Part shown: positions 25,282 to 36,500 of the stretch, piece after piece
Layout: each line of letters begins with the position of its first letter
Position numbering within the stretch: position 1 is the first letter of the stretch
NCBI GenBank assembly: GCA_027563935.2
Contig: CM050450.1
Coordinates: 14,243,957-14,307,956 of the forward strand
Direction of reading: 5' to 3'
Source of the DNA: Costus lasius
Taxonomy: Eukaryota > Streptophyta > Magnoliopsida > Zingiberales > Costaceae
DNA: 64,000 bases
Made by a program: the position numbers and the translations under genes
The notes under the pieces: generated by a model
The model's database searches: none
What the model was told of the DNA's origin: nothing
Seen by the model: only the letters and a program-made list of their open reading frames with translations

Positions 25282-25509
25282 CGCTATCTTGTGGTGTGAA
25301 CTTAGTAACACAATCAACAATGATCCCATACATATATTACGGTTGGAGCCTTGGTTTTGTCGGGTAAGTGCGCCGTCACTGACAACTGGCGTCATACATG
25401 ACATGAGGGGACCTCTTCTTCCTCAGTTGGTAAGCGCGCCTTTTTGTTTTTTTGGGTAAGCGCGCGTTTAGTTCAGGCTGAAAAGGAGACGAAAAGAATA
25501 AAACAAATA
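25282..25509. promoter_or_regulatory. Proximal upstream region of the 4CL-like gene
   Basis: This 228-bp stretch separates the 4CL-like start codon from the duplicated block beginning at 25510. An ATATATGTAT-like word near 25330-25340 (minus strand) could serve as a TATA element. No clear motif otherwise. Confidence 0.3.
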
Positions 25510-25925
25510 ACTGCGTGACTTATCTGCACTTAAAATAAAATTAAGTAATTAATTCAAAATACTAAGCACATGATTAGTTAAGTAAAAAAAAACATATGAA
25601 TAAGTTTGAATATTTTTTAAAGTTAAACCCTGAGAAAAAAACAAGGTTGACTTTTTAAAAGTTGAATGGATCTTATTCAATTACTACAATATGGTTATGT
25701 CATGTTGTGCTAAAATTCCAAAAAAAAAATTGTTGTGCTAAATTAAATAAAAGATAAAACAATTATAATTTTTATAAAAACTCGCCTGTCATGGTGTTCT
25801 GCCTTAATTATTATAAAAAAGTATATTATGTAGGATAGTTGACTTCGATGAATTGCTTGATCTCAGTGAGGAGTATACATCCAATTTGCAGGGTTTGTGA
25901 TGAAAATTTTAATAGAGCAACAAGG
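25510..25925 (+). repeat. Direct copy of intergenic DNA at 47530-48030
   Basis: Shared words include TAAGCACATGA, AACATATGAATAAGTTTGAA, GTTAAACCCTGAGAAAAAAA, CATGGTGTTCTGCCTTAATT and GCAGGGTTTGTGATGAAAA, in the same order and orientation. The copy lacks about 100 bp present near 47880-47990. It forms the left part of the rearranged SVR1/kinesin promoter duplication. Confidence 0.85.
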
Positions 25926-25959
25926 GGAGAAAATTTCTTAGGTAGTGACTTTGGGGGAG

Positions 25960-26594
25960 AGTAATATTTTTTGCTATTCTATTTTTTCTATGTGTGAATT
26001 TTAAAGTAATTTTTTTTATTTTAAGATTTATACTTACAAAAAAGGGGATGGCAGAGGCGTGACCTGAAAATATCTAACATGGTCAATGCGTAGCAATTTT
26101 TTTTCCAACAAATAAGCAGGTGGCTAATGAGTGAGTATGAAAAAATATATATATATATATATATAGATATTTGAGAAAAAAAAATCTAAAGAAAAGGTCA
26201 ACTTTATATTATTATAATAAAATACAATTTTATTATAATAAAATTCATGAGAGTCAATTTTCACATATCTCAGTACATGAATCTCATACATTAAGTTTTT
26301 ATTTTATATTATTATAATAAAATACAATTTTTTAAATAATAATAATAATAATAAATATATTTATTGATAATTATTTTATTATTATTTTACATATGTTAAA
26401 AATAAAAATATTTTTTTATTATTTTTATAAATATAGTATTATATAGTGAATATCTGTGTCTATAAATTTCAATCCGACCTATTTAACTAATTGAATTATC
26501 ATAAACAGGTCCGGTCTTATGATTGTCATCCTATTTGAGAGAGATCATGAATAAAAATTACAAACTTCTATAAATTTTCCGTTCCTTTTCGGCC
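25960..26594 (-). repeat. Inverted copy of the SVR1 upstream region
   Basis: About 25960-26140 is the reverse complement of one unit of the tandem pair near 46670-46970 (TTGACCATGTTAG, ACGCCTCT). About 26200-26594 is the reverse complement of 44870-44422, including the words around CTCATACATTAAG and AGGATGACAATCATAA. The DNA between (44.9-46.6 kb in the source) is absent. It ends directly at the SVR1 exon 1 copy. A short (TA)n run lies near 26147-26164. Confidence 0.8.
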
Positions 26595-26846
26595 ATGGCG
26601 TCGACAATGGCGTTGGCCGCCTTCCACCCTCTTCCTTCGTCCCTCTTCTTCAATCATACACTCCGCCTCCAAGCTCTCCGCCGGCACCCATTTCTTCGTC
26701 TCGCCTCCGCCACTTCCACTTCCTTCTCATCCATGGCATCCACCGAGTTCAACATTTCCTTCGGTGCCGCTCCTGCTCCCAAAGTCAAGGAAGCTACAAC
26801 AAAATCCCTAGTAAGACAGTTAAAAGGAATCAGCACAAATCTCTAA
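26595..26846 (+). pseudogene. SVR1-like pseudogene 2 (5' part of exon 1 with its promoter)
   Basis: The frame encodes 83 residues beginning MASTMALAAFHPLP, almost identical to the first 70 residues of the intact SVR1-like protein at 44421, including the predicted chloroplast transit peptide. Homology stops near 26812 after KEATTKSL, and unrelated codons follow to a stop. The start codon and upstream DNA are conserved, so it could still be transcribed. It lacks the S4 and catalytic domains. Confidence 0.85.
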
Positions 26847-26859
26847 TCTGTTCAATAGG

Positions 26860-27599
26860 CAGTCTCTATTGCTAGGAAGTTCAACTAAATGATTATGCAT
26901 GCTCTTTTTATTTTTTTCTTGCCATTCTTGATGTTTAAAAAAAGAATTATACTTCTTCATTTATAGGAAATAGATAATAAAAGCGATGTGCAATTTAAAA
27001 TGATAAATAAAGAGGTAGATCAACCTCATAGACATGAGATTCAGACAGTGTTTACTGGAACGGATGGAAAGTACAAAGAAAAAAAAAGAAGAAAAGAAAG
27101 AAAAAATAGATGGATAGAATGTGTTATAGATTTTTCTTCCTTGTGTTTACTTGGATAGAAAGAAAGTTTGAAGGATTGATAATTACACCCTAATTTTTAT
27201 TTTTTTTTATTTATATTATATATATATATATATAATATCATAAAATTATTAAATATTAAATATTAAATACGAGCGACGACGGCAAGAGCAAACAGCAGCT
27301 ACATGAACGAGCAATAGCGGCGAGCTCAAGCAGCGACGATAAGGATGAGTAGTCGAGAAAAGCTCATATTGAGCGAGAATAAGTAATGGTGCGGTAAAAA
27401 GTTAGGTGTGAAGTTAGTAAAGTTAAGTTATAGTTTCAGCTTTCCGTCCGATTTGGACGGAAAGCAAATGAAGGGATTAATGACTAACTTTCCCTCTTAC
27501 TTTTCCTTCTAAACTATCCATCCGCCTAAGTAAACAAGTATATACTCTTTTCCTTCCTATTTTCTTTTTTTCCTTCTAACTTTCTCCCTAAACAAGGCC
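26860..27599. other. Repeat-like DNA between the two gene fragments
   Basis: Contains AGTGTTTACTGGAACGGATG near 27050 and, inverted, CTTGTTTAGGGAG near 27590, possibly worn ends of a MITE of about 550 bp. A (TA)n run lies near 27215-27235. No gene. Confidence 0.35.
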
Positions 27600-27932
27600 T
27601 AAGATTTTAAATATGCATATTTACTAATGTATCAATCTAGTATTAGTTATCCTCATTTCCGATTTTACTCGTGTGCTCCTTACTACAAATGACATGACGC
27701 ACTCTCTTTACTCCTCTGCTAACTCATATGCATGGGTTATCATCGCGTATTGGAGCACAGTAACAGAAATTTACATCCCCTATGTCTCTCAAACGTCTTA
27801 GCACACACATGGACATTATTCACAAAAAAAAATTCCTAAATTTCAGATCCTACATAAGGTTCAACCTACCTTGATCTATAATGCATAAGAATTATGGAAA
27901 AGAGTGGAAGAAACAGAAAAACACTATCTGAC

Positions 27933-28127
27933 TTAACCAAGATCTGGAACGCAAAAAAGGAAAGAAAGGGTACCGTTGCTATCTTCCGCGGAGAGTTTCA
28001 CGAAGCGCTTAGAGGAGGCCGGCCTAAAGCGGGCCGGCGGATTCCGGCCGCCATTGCTTTTTGAAGGTGGAATCTGGCGGTCGGCGCGCAACGCTCCCCG
28101 TGGGTGGGCAGTCGACGCCATTGCCAA
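27933..28127 (-). pseudogene. Copy of exon 1 of the ARK-type kinesin gene
   Basis: The minus-strand frame encodes MAMASTAHPRGALRADRQIP and so on, matching kinesin exon 1 at 49268-49415 with a few amino-acid changes and two extra codons at the front. The donor (AACG-GTACCC) is preserved, but no downstream motor exons exist here. Reads toward SVR1 pseudogene 2. Confidence 0.85.
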
Positions 28128-29175
28128 ACAATACGGACAACAGCACTAGAGAAAAACCGTTAGATACCTGCCTTCTCGTCTTGGTCGTATCCTCGATGTT
28201 GAGGTGGTCTCATTAGTTGCGAGGAGAGTCGTTGCTATGAAAATGAAATTGTCGCTGTCGACGAGCGAGTGGAGGCCGACACGATCTTCTACTGCCATGT
28301 CGCGACCGCCACAACTCGGTGCCGCCCAGATTGGTTCGTTTTAAATTAGCGAAATTTCGGTTTAAGTCCCTGTAACGTTTCTCAGAGTAATCCTTAATTT
28401 TCTTTGTTTTAATTCGAATCCTTCCTTAACAAATCCCTCTCAATTTGACCTCTAAATTTAATTTTATTTTCACTTAATTGCCTTATCATCGTAACTTCGA
28501 AGATGAACCAAATCATAAATATAATTTTCTTAATAAATGTTTCTCTACGATATTAAACATAATTCATTGTCATTTTTCTTAATTTTTCAATATTTAGGTT
28601 AATCTTCAATTTATGGCGATACACTATTTTATGATGGCTTTTAATAAACTACACCTTGTATGGCTTATTTAGTAATGCTACAAAGATCTTAACAAAATGG
28701 ATAATTTGATATCTCCCTTACTATTGTATCTTCTATATCAATTAAATGTTCGGAATGTTTCTATTATTCAGGATATTTTCTATCCTATGTTAGTTGCTCA
28801 TATTACTAGAATTTTTCTACGGAGGATAGATGGATATGGAACGATAACACGATTGGATTTGGCAATAATATAATTGCTTTAACTTTTAATGGATAATAAT
28901 ATATTTTTACTTAAATTTTAACAATATACATACTGTAAGTACTTTATAAGATTAATAAAACTTTTTAAATTCTAGTAAATACAATTATTCACACCAAGAA
29001 ATACATTTAATCGCCCTTTCTCCTATTAGTAAATAAATTTCACTTGTATCTCATTCGTAACAACAATTTGGAGCATAGGACTTAAGTTGTATTAGGCACA
29101 ACTGAGCTAGCATGGTTCATGACAATCGAAGCAAGCATTGCTCCCACATTGGGCATGGCTATTGCATGGTAAAAT

Positions 29176-29596
29176 TAGGACTGACAATGGGTCGGATATC
29201 CAGAATTTTACCTTAAATCCGAACCTAACCTGTCACCCGAACCTGGGTCGGGTATTTAAACAGGTACCCGTGGGTACCCGATTAATTAAAAAACTAAATT
29301 ATTTATTATATAAAATATATTTTTAAAATTAAATTAAATATATTTATATAATAATTATTTATTATTATTTTTATATTTTTAATAGTAATAAATATTTATA
29401 TAATAGTTATTTTATTATTATTTATACTCTAATAATAAAAATTAATATTTATATTTTTTTATTGAAGTCGGGTATTGATACCAAGTACCCACGCCCCTAA
29501 ACTCGAATCAGACCCATTTAGCTAATCGGGTACCCGAACCCGCCATAAACAGGTCGGGTCGGGTACCCGTCGGGTTCGGATGAAATTATCACCCTA
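29176..29596. mobile_element. hAT-like MITE with perfect 8-bp target duplication
   Basis: Starts TAGGACTGACAATGGGTCGG and its inverted end reads TAGGGTGATAATTTCATCC; both sub-ends contain GGGTACCCG/CGGGTACC words. Flanked by GGTAAAAT at 29168-29175 and 29597-29604. The empty site is visible in the source copy near 48520 (inverted). 421 bp, no coding capacity. Confidence 0.85.
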
Positions 29597-29796
29597 GGTA
29601 AAATAATACTACTTCTAACATTATTGGAAGGAAAAAAAATTTCCAAAAATAATTAGATCAAAAGGAGAAAAATCTGATTCATATATAACACACAGAAATG
29701 CAATGCAACTATAAACTGACATGTATTATGTATTATATAGATGATCCAACAATAAATTTTAAATTCCTTAAATTTTCTGAAGAAACCAAGCCTATT

Positions 29797-30554
29797 GGCA
29801 GAGCAAAATCTCGCCTGGCTGTGGGGCTTCTATCAATGTTTTTAATAAATTTATTAATATAAGATCATATACATTAAATTTTAATACATTCAAATTAATA
29901 TATTAGATAATATATATTAATTGATAATTTTATATAATTAAATATTTTAAAAATAAAAGCTGCATACAATATGCCCCCCGAGTGCTAAACATACATATTA
30001 CTTTTCATTTATTGGAGTATACAGCGTCTTAAAATCTTAATACTTCATTCCATTACTTGGGTTATTAGTTATTGCCTAAGTCGATAACACAAATAATATA
30101 GTACTTTGGTCATTACAACAATATAAAAAAAGGTTCTTATATGTACAAAAAGCAACGTGTCATTTGAATATCAACACAAGGACAGGGTTTACAAGTAAAA
30201 TCTGTCTTTCAACTAGATTAACCGATCCCAGGTTTCTTTCCTCACCCTTGCCGTGAAGACTCCTTTCAAGAGCTCTTCAGTTGTCGTGAAATATCTGTAG
30301 AGTGCATGCAACAAAAAAAAAAGGAGTGAAACAAAAACTCAAGTCTCACACTTGAACACCCTGAGTTTGAAAAGAGGAAGAGCTAACACCAATGCAACAT
30401 GATTGAGAGTTGAACAAGCTCATCCGCAACTGATTAACGCGACAGTCGATTAGATTAAGCATGCAAATGGAGGTCACATATTAATAAAAGAAAGCTTGTT
30501 TCAAGAAGCATTCAAGGTCATAGGCACACCTGTACTCGAGGGCCGGGCATTTCA
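29797..30554. other. Downstream region of the SVR1-like gene
   Basis: AT-rich; the part nearest 30554 is the probable 3' untranslated region of the minus-strand SVR1-like gene. No other gene seen. Confidence 0.4.
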
Positions 30555-33500
30555 TCATTTCTTCTGTGCGTTCACATCCAACAGCTTGAGATCAGCTTGT
30601 TTAAGTTGAACATACTTCCCGAGCCTAAACAATAAATCAACAACGATCAAAGAATCACGGGATAAACAACAAACCCTGCGATTAATGAAAATCACTTGTA
30701 TATATCCATTCACTAATTGGACATACAGATTGAAGAAAAAACTTCAACAGTGTACATCCGTGAAACAAAAATAAAACAAATATATAATGAAGGACCACGT
30801 ATGCTTGACAGTTGACATTACAAGTTATTTTTCTTGTTCTTGTACGTAAGAAAGAAGTAGGAAAAAGAAAAAGATAGTGAAGTTACCCAACATCAGATGG
30901 GAGCCTGAATCCACCAATGCGCACCCGCTTTAGTGAATAAAGCTATCGGATAAAGTAGAATAGATTAGCCAAAAAGTATTCTCTAGTCTACAATTGTGCT
31001 TTCATACAAAAGTCTAAAATCTCGAAACATGATGGTATCCAAGTTTTCAAACAGTCGTCTCAAATTTGTCATTCACAAATTCAGATGAAGATAAGACATT
31101 TTACAAATAATGCTTCAGCATATTGGTCAAATCATGAAAAGTTTGAGTGGCATGTTCGCTACACTAATTTTCACCATAGTGAGAGGAACCAGCACTCATT
31201 AAAAACAAGCATTGATAAAACGGTAATTTTCAGTTTGAGAGTAAGTTTTAAATTTTGCCTCAGTTTGACCTTAAATTCAAAATCATCGCAATTTATTCCA
31301 TGATGTTTTTTAACTGTCTAAATGTACAGCAAACTGCTAACATTTTTGTTAAGAGAATTGATATGGTTTATGGTTTTGGGTACTTTTAAGATATATATTG
31401 GCATGATTTCGTAAGCTCAGAGGCAGGAGATGGGGATTTAGCCAAACTGAGACAATGAGGGCGCGCGGAGATGAGTAATTAACCTACATAATGTCTTTTT
31501 TACGTATATTATTTATCGATCTTGTAACAATAGGAAAATGCTCCAATCAGCCTACTCGATCACAAACTTCAAAATAGATGGTTAACGAGTCACATGATAG
31601 TGTTCCTTGGAGTCGGGCAGTAGATTTAAGTTAGACCAATTATACTCAACAGGGTTAATGACGACAATTAAATAGGAATTACCATAAAGTTAACCAATAA
31701 ATAAAAAGAAAACGTAGCTTGAAGAAAAAAAGAATCACAAACCTGCAAACCAGCATTCTTTACAAGTTCACGTATCTCATGGTTCCTCCCTTCATGAACC
31801 TGCCAATTATCATTAGAAAAACCAATTATACTTGACATACTACAAATTGAACCAGACTGATGATGAAATTAATCATACAAAACTGTGGAGAGAGAACAAT
31901 TTATTAAAAATGCAAGAAGATGAAATATATGAGTACGAAAAATTATGGTTGCCGAAACAGAACCTACACTGAATCAATGCACATTAATTGGAAAACGTTT
32001 ATAATCATCTCTGCTGATTTAAAGCTCACTTACCACTATTCGAAGTCTAGGTCTTGATGAATCAGGTTGTGCTGGTAAAAGTTCCACATAATCAGGTATG
32101 CAGCGGACACCTTCAATGTCGACGCCCTCACTTATAGACATGAGGTGTCGCCTAGTGACTTTATCATGTACAGTTGCTATATATCTGCAATGGCAAAAAA
32201 AAGGAAAAAAAATCAGGTATTGATTGGAAAAGATCAGAAATTAACTTGTTAATTAGCAAGAGCTGTGGTCAAAATTTCACCCACATAAACTTAAACCAAT
32301 TTAACCAAAGTCAAAATTGATCCATATGAGTCAAATCATGTCAATTGGAGGCATTCTCACAAATTATAAAAGTTTAATTCTGACAACAAACAAAAATAGA
32401 AAAAGAAGAGCCAATCTCTTTGTTTGTGTTGCAAGATCACTAGACTTAAAAGTCAAAAATTAATGGTTGGAAAATTACCTAAATGGTTGATATAGGTTTC
32501 ACAAGAACAAAATTAATTCTAAATTGACTTAGTTTGCCATTGAATACCATTCTGAAAATAACATTGAAAATTTTAGAATTTTTTCTACATCTCTTCTTAC
32601 TTCCATAAAACACCACATCTAAAGCAAAACTTACTCCATCTTCTACTATATTTGCTCCCAAGCTTACCAAAAGAAACCCACATTATCTCCCTTTTTTATC
32701 CATCACTCCCTAGATTCACACTTATAATTCGCTTAAAAACTATTACTTTTCCTGTATAGCAGGTAGCAATGTTTCATCTTTGACCACAAAAGAAGTCCCA
32801 ATTTACGAGAGGTGTGGATAGAGGGGGGACAAAAAAAACACAAGAAGAAAGAAAGAACGCCAAACCACATGAACCTCTACATCTAGGTCTTGTTGCAATC
32901 ACGTTAAGGTCCCACCACCACTCTATCAAGATCATCTTGCTGCACAAAGACCCATTGACTCGGAAAGAAGAGCAAAAGGCAATGCCTAGTCTCTACTGAA
33001 ATTTGCACTGGCATCATGAAATAGATATTCATGCTTTACTTTCTCTATAAGACAATATAAAAATCAATAGAGTGAGAGTGAGGATAAGAATATTCTAATA
33101 TTTCATCCTTCCTCTTATATATGTTGTCCGTAGCCAAATCATAGAAGGTTGTCATTATTGTCATCCCCCTTCATACATAGTTCCTATCGAAAAGGAGGGC
33201 AACATTAACAAATGTAGTGTCTCCAATCGAGTACCTTAATAAATGAAGGATAACCTTAGTACATATGAAATTGGTATGTGTCGGATGGAACCAACACGGA
33301 TAAATAGGTGTATCTGGTTAAATAGATGTACTGGATCAACCTACCGTGAGTCACCTTGAGTGTCACAAGTTACACATGTGAGGTAGATGTTGTCCTTTTA
33401 CTTAAGATTATTGACCCTTCTATATTGTGTATGATATACTTTGATACAACCAACTGTTGCTCTATTGTTAGGTGGCCATAAACAGGTAAACACATGGGTA

Positions 33501-36500
33501 TGACTATATACTTGCCTCATTGAGTTAAACAAAGTGTGACATACTTTATCCAATTCGGATATAAGTAGAGAAAGGAATTATATTGCACAAAGGCTTTAAC
33601 ACTGATTAGGGGATGTTAGTTGATTGCACACTTTCTATAAGTTAGGTGATAGCGATGTGTTGCTAGATACCTCTTATCTGCTTATGATGATTTATCTAGT
33701 GATCATCATTGCCAACATTATATAGAACCCACAACGTCACCCACCTAGACACTTGAGATCCTGTATTGATCGAATAGTCTTTGATTAAATTATATTATAA
33801 TTCGAGTTCATTTGGGAGTTAGATGAATCTAGATCCGAGTAGGATCGAAGTTGATTGAGCTGAGGGTTCATATCAATTGAAAATGCAAGGGGACCAAGAC
33901 TCAACGCTTGATCTAGAACATATAGCTCGCATCAATAAGGAGAAGAAAATAGCAAAGCCCCCTGTATTAGCACCTTTGGATATAGGGATTCTGGCATTGC
34001 AATGGAGTTGGCGATCCAAATGAATCATTCTTTCCACATAGGTAAATCTTCGTCTGCTAGGCAAGATGATAGTACGTTACAAATTCTGTCTCAGTAGGAC
34101 ATGTATTTCTATTACAAATTCCATCAAGAGAGCATTGATAGGCTCTAACCCCATCAAGGAAGAGAAGAAAGAAGCAGAGGTGCCTGTATGCACCCATTGT
34201 CCAGGATGGAGCACCTAGTGATTGTAGTTGACTAGGGCACGTCTTGAACCTGAACAAAGTGGGCTTGGTTCATTGCTTATTATAAATATGCAGGCAGGGC
34301 TTCATGCTTAGTTCATGCTTGATTGCCCAGGCCATGCCCTTTGCCTACTATTAGTGGTAAATATGTAAATATTAATTTTGTAAATATTAGTTAGAAAGTT
34401 AATTTTATATTTTGCTGTAAAATTTTTTTTACCCTTTTACCCCTTTGTAACCCGTACCCGTTTAGGGTTTGTTTAAAAGGAAATGAAAGCTGCTGAGAGA
34501 GGTAGACTTTGAGGTTCAAAACTTTGACATGGTATCAGAGCCAGAGTGCGATTAATTTTGGTGAGCAATTCTCTTTCGGTGTTTCTTTTTCGGCGTCTCT
34601 CTTTCTAAATGTCGCACCTCCCTTTGCTCTTCTTAGCACTTTCCTCCCTAAGTGGCGCAAGCATTAAGATAAGGAAACTCCTAGGCATGCTCTCCTGAGG
34701 CTAGCACTAGGCGTAAAGCAAGTGCGCGCTTTGGTGCCTCCGTCAAGTGACATCATGTGGCACACTTCAAAGGTATACTCTCGGCACATCAATTTGCTTT
34801 CTTCCTTGCATGGAAGGAAATTGTGTTTAGGCTTATTTCACTAAGTTAAAATTTTAAAGTTTAGCATGCAAATTTCCAACACTAAGAGTATATTGCAAAC
34901 ATAAAACCATAAAGAAGAGGCATTTCGAGACTATAGAGAACAACTCTTTCAAAGCACACTCCTTGTCTTAGAGAGATGATCAAGGAGATGAATGAGATGC
35001 AAGAGATGCAAAGTATCAAAGAAGAGAATGTTGTGAGACCTCAACTTGGAGAGAGGAAGAAACAAATGGCTAAGGCACAAGAGATGCACAGTATTAAATA
35101 GGAGAGGTGTTGTGAGACTCTGGATAGAACAACTCTTACAAAAGCATACTCCTCATCTTAGAGAGAGAACAAAGGAGATAATTGAGACATAAGAGAAGTG
35201 CAGTACTAAAAAGGAGATGTGGTGCAAAGAATTTTCATATAATCTCCTTAAGTTGGTGTATATATGTCAATTATGATTGACTTAGTATAAAGAGCAAAGA
35301 TGGCTAAGAGCTTACCATTGAATAAAAGTCATACCACAATGTACTTTACCACAAAAATGGTTATGAATGCAGTATAGAGGATTACGTCTCCCCTCTCTTC
35401 TTTGTTTCTTTTTTATTGTTTTTTAAATGTTGCTACACTGGAAGAAGGTTGAAGAGAATTTCTAAAAAAACCCATTCATAGAGGAGGTCGGCGGATGGGA
35501 ACTACAAAAAAAACCCATCGAGCATAAAGAAATTGGAGCAAAATCAAGAAGCCTAGTCTCAATGAACTTAAAGGAATTGCAAAGTCCCATGTTCTCATCT
35601 CTAACGAGGAAGAGGTATTGAGGGAGGCATTGAAGAAAACAGATCCGCAATGAGTAGCAACAAAGTAATGTTAAGAGAATAGATCGTCATCCTCAAGGGT
35701 AACAAGGTGGATAAAGCTTAAAAAGCTCATTCTGGTAAAGGAGAGCAACAAAAAGTCAAAAACGTAGGGACTAGATCAAAAAAATCCCTTGCAACAGTGC
35801 AAGCAAGGTGCAGCGCAGCTGAGCCAAAAGAAATGATCATTTATGAGGATCTCATCAAACACAAGCATCTGTGAGTTTTCGCAAATGATGACATGGTTGT
35901 TTTTCATATGTAGTTGAGGTCTACAAAGGGGAGCATCTGTTGCTAGAAAAGAGACTCTACCTTTGCTCAAGGGGATGTCATTATTGCCATGCAAAGCCTT
36001 GATTTCAAGGGAGAGTGGAGATTCTGCTGCTGCATAGTTGGGTGAACCGCAACAACAAAAGGGCTAGAGCAATATAATAGAGCTTGAACAAGGGATCCAA
36101 CAGGCGAGGCAGCTGTGAAGGCACAAGAGGATTCACATAAGGTCACTTAACATAGGCACATTGGAGGAGGAGAATGTGGATGTTAGTGGTGAAGTGTAGT
36201 CAATCTAGGAGTTGTCAAAAACTAAAAAGAGTCAAGTAGTCCTGGAATTTAATGAAATGCTATGGGAGATCAACATGATCAAGAAAGGAAGTGGAACTAG
36301 TGGATGAAACCTATATTATGCATAGATGCTTAAATTTGAAGCTTTAAGGGAATGAGCAAGGCAGGGTTCACTATGGGAGGATTTGGAACATGTTGGTTCG
36401 CTGCGAATGCAAAGGCTTGTTTGGGCTAGGAAACTTGTCAAACATTGTTTGTTGCAATGAAGGTGGGATAAAGGAGTAAATGTTGTCTTCCATATCTCAC

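Larger units (their letters stand above)
27600..29790 (-). repeat. Inverted copy of 48317-49898 (kinesin promoter, exon 1, start of intron 1)
   Basis: Long near-identity in reverse orientation: the right end (TTCTGAAGAAACCAA) pairs with 48320-48340 and the left end (ACTAATGTATC) with about 49870. A hAT-like MITE (29176-29596) has since inserted in this copy and is absent at the source locus, where GGTAAAAT is single. Confidence 0.85.

Noticed and set aside
25282..25404. Upstream in-frame extension of the 4CL-like protein
   Set aside because: The extra residues have no family similarity and the conserved start [13 protein letters not shown] lies at 25281.
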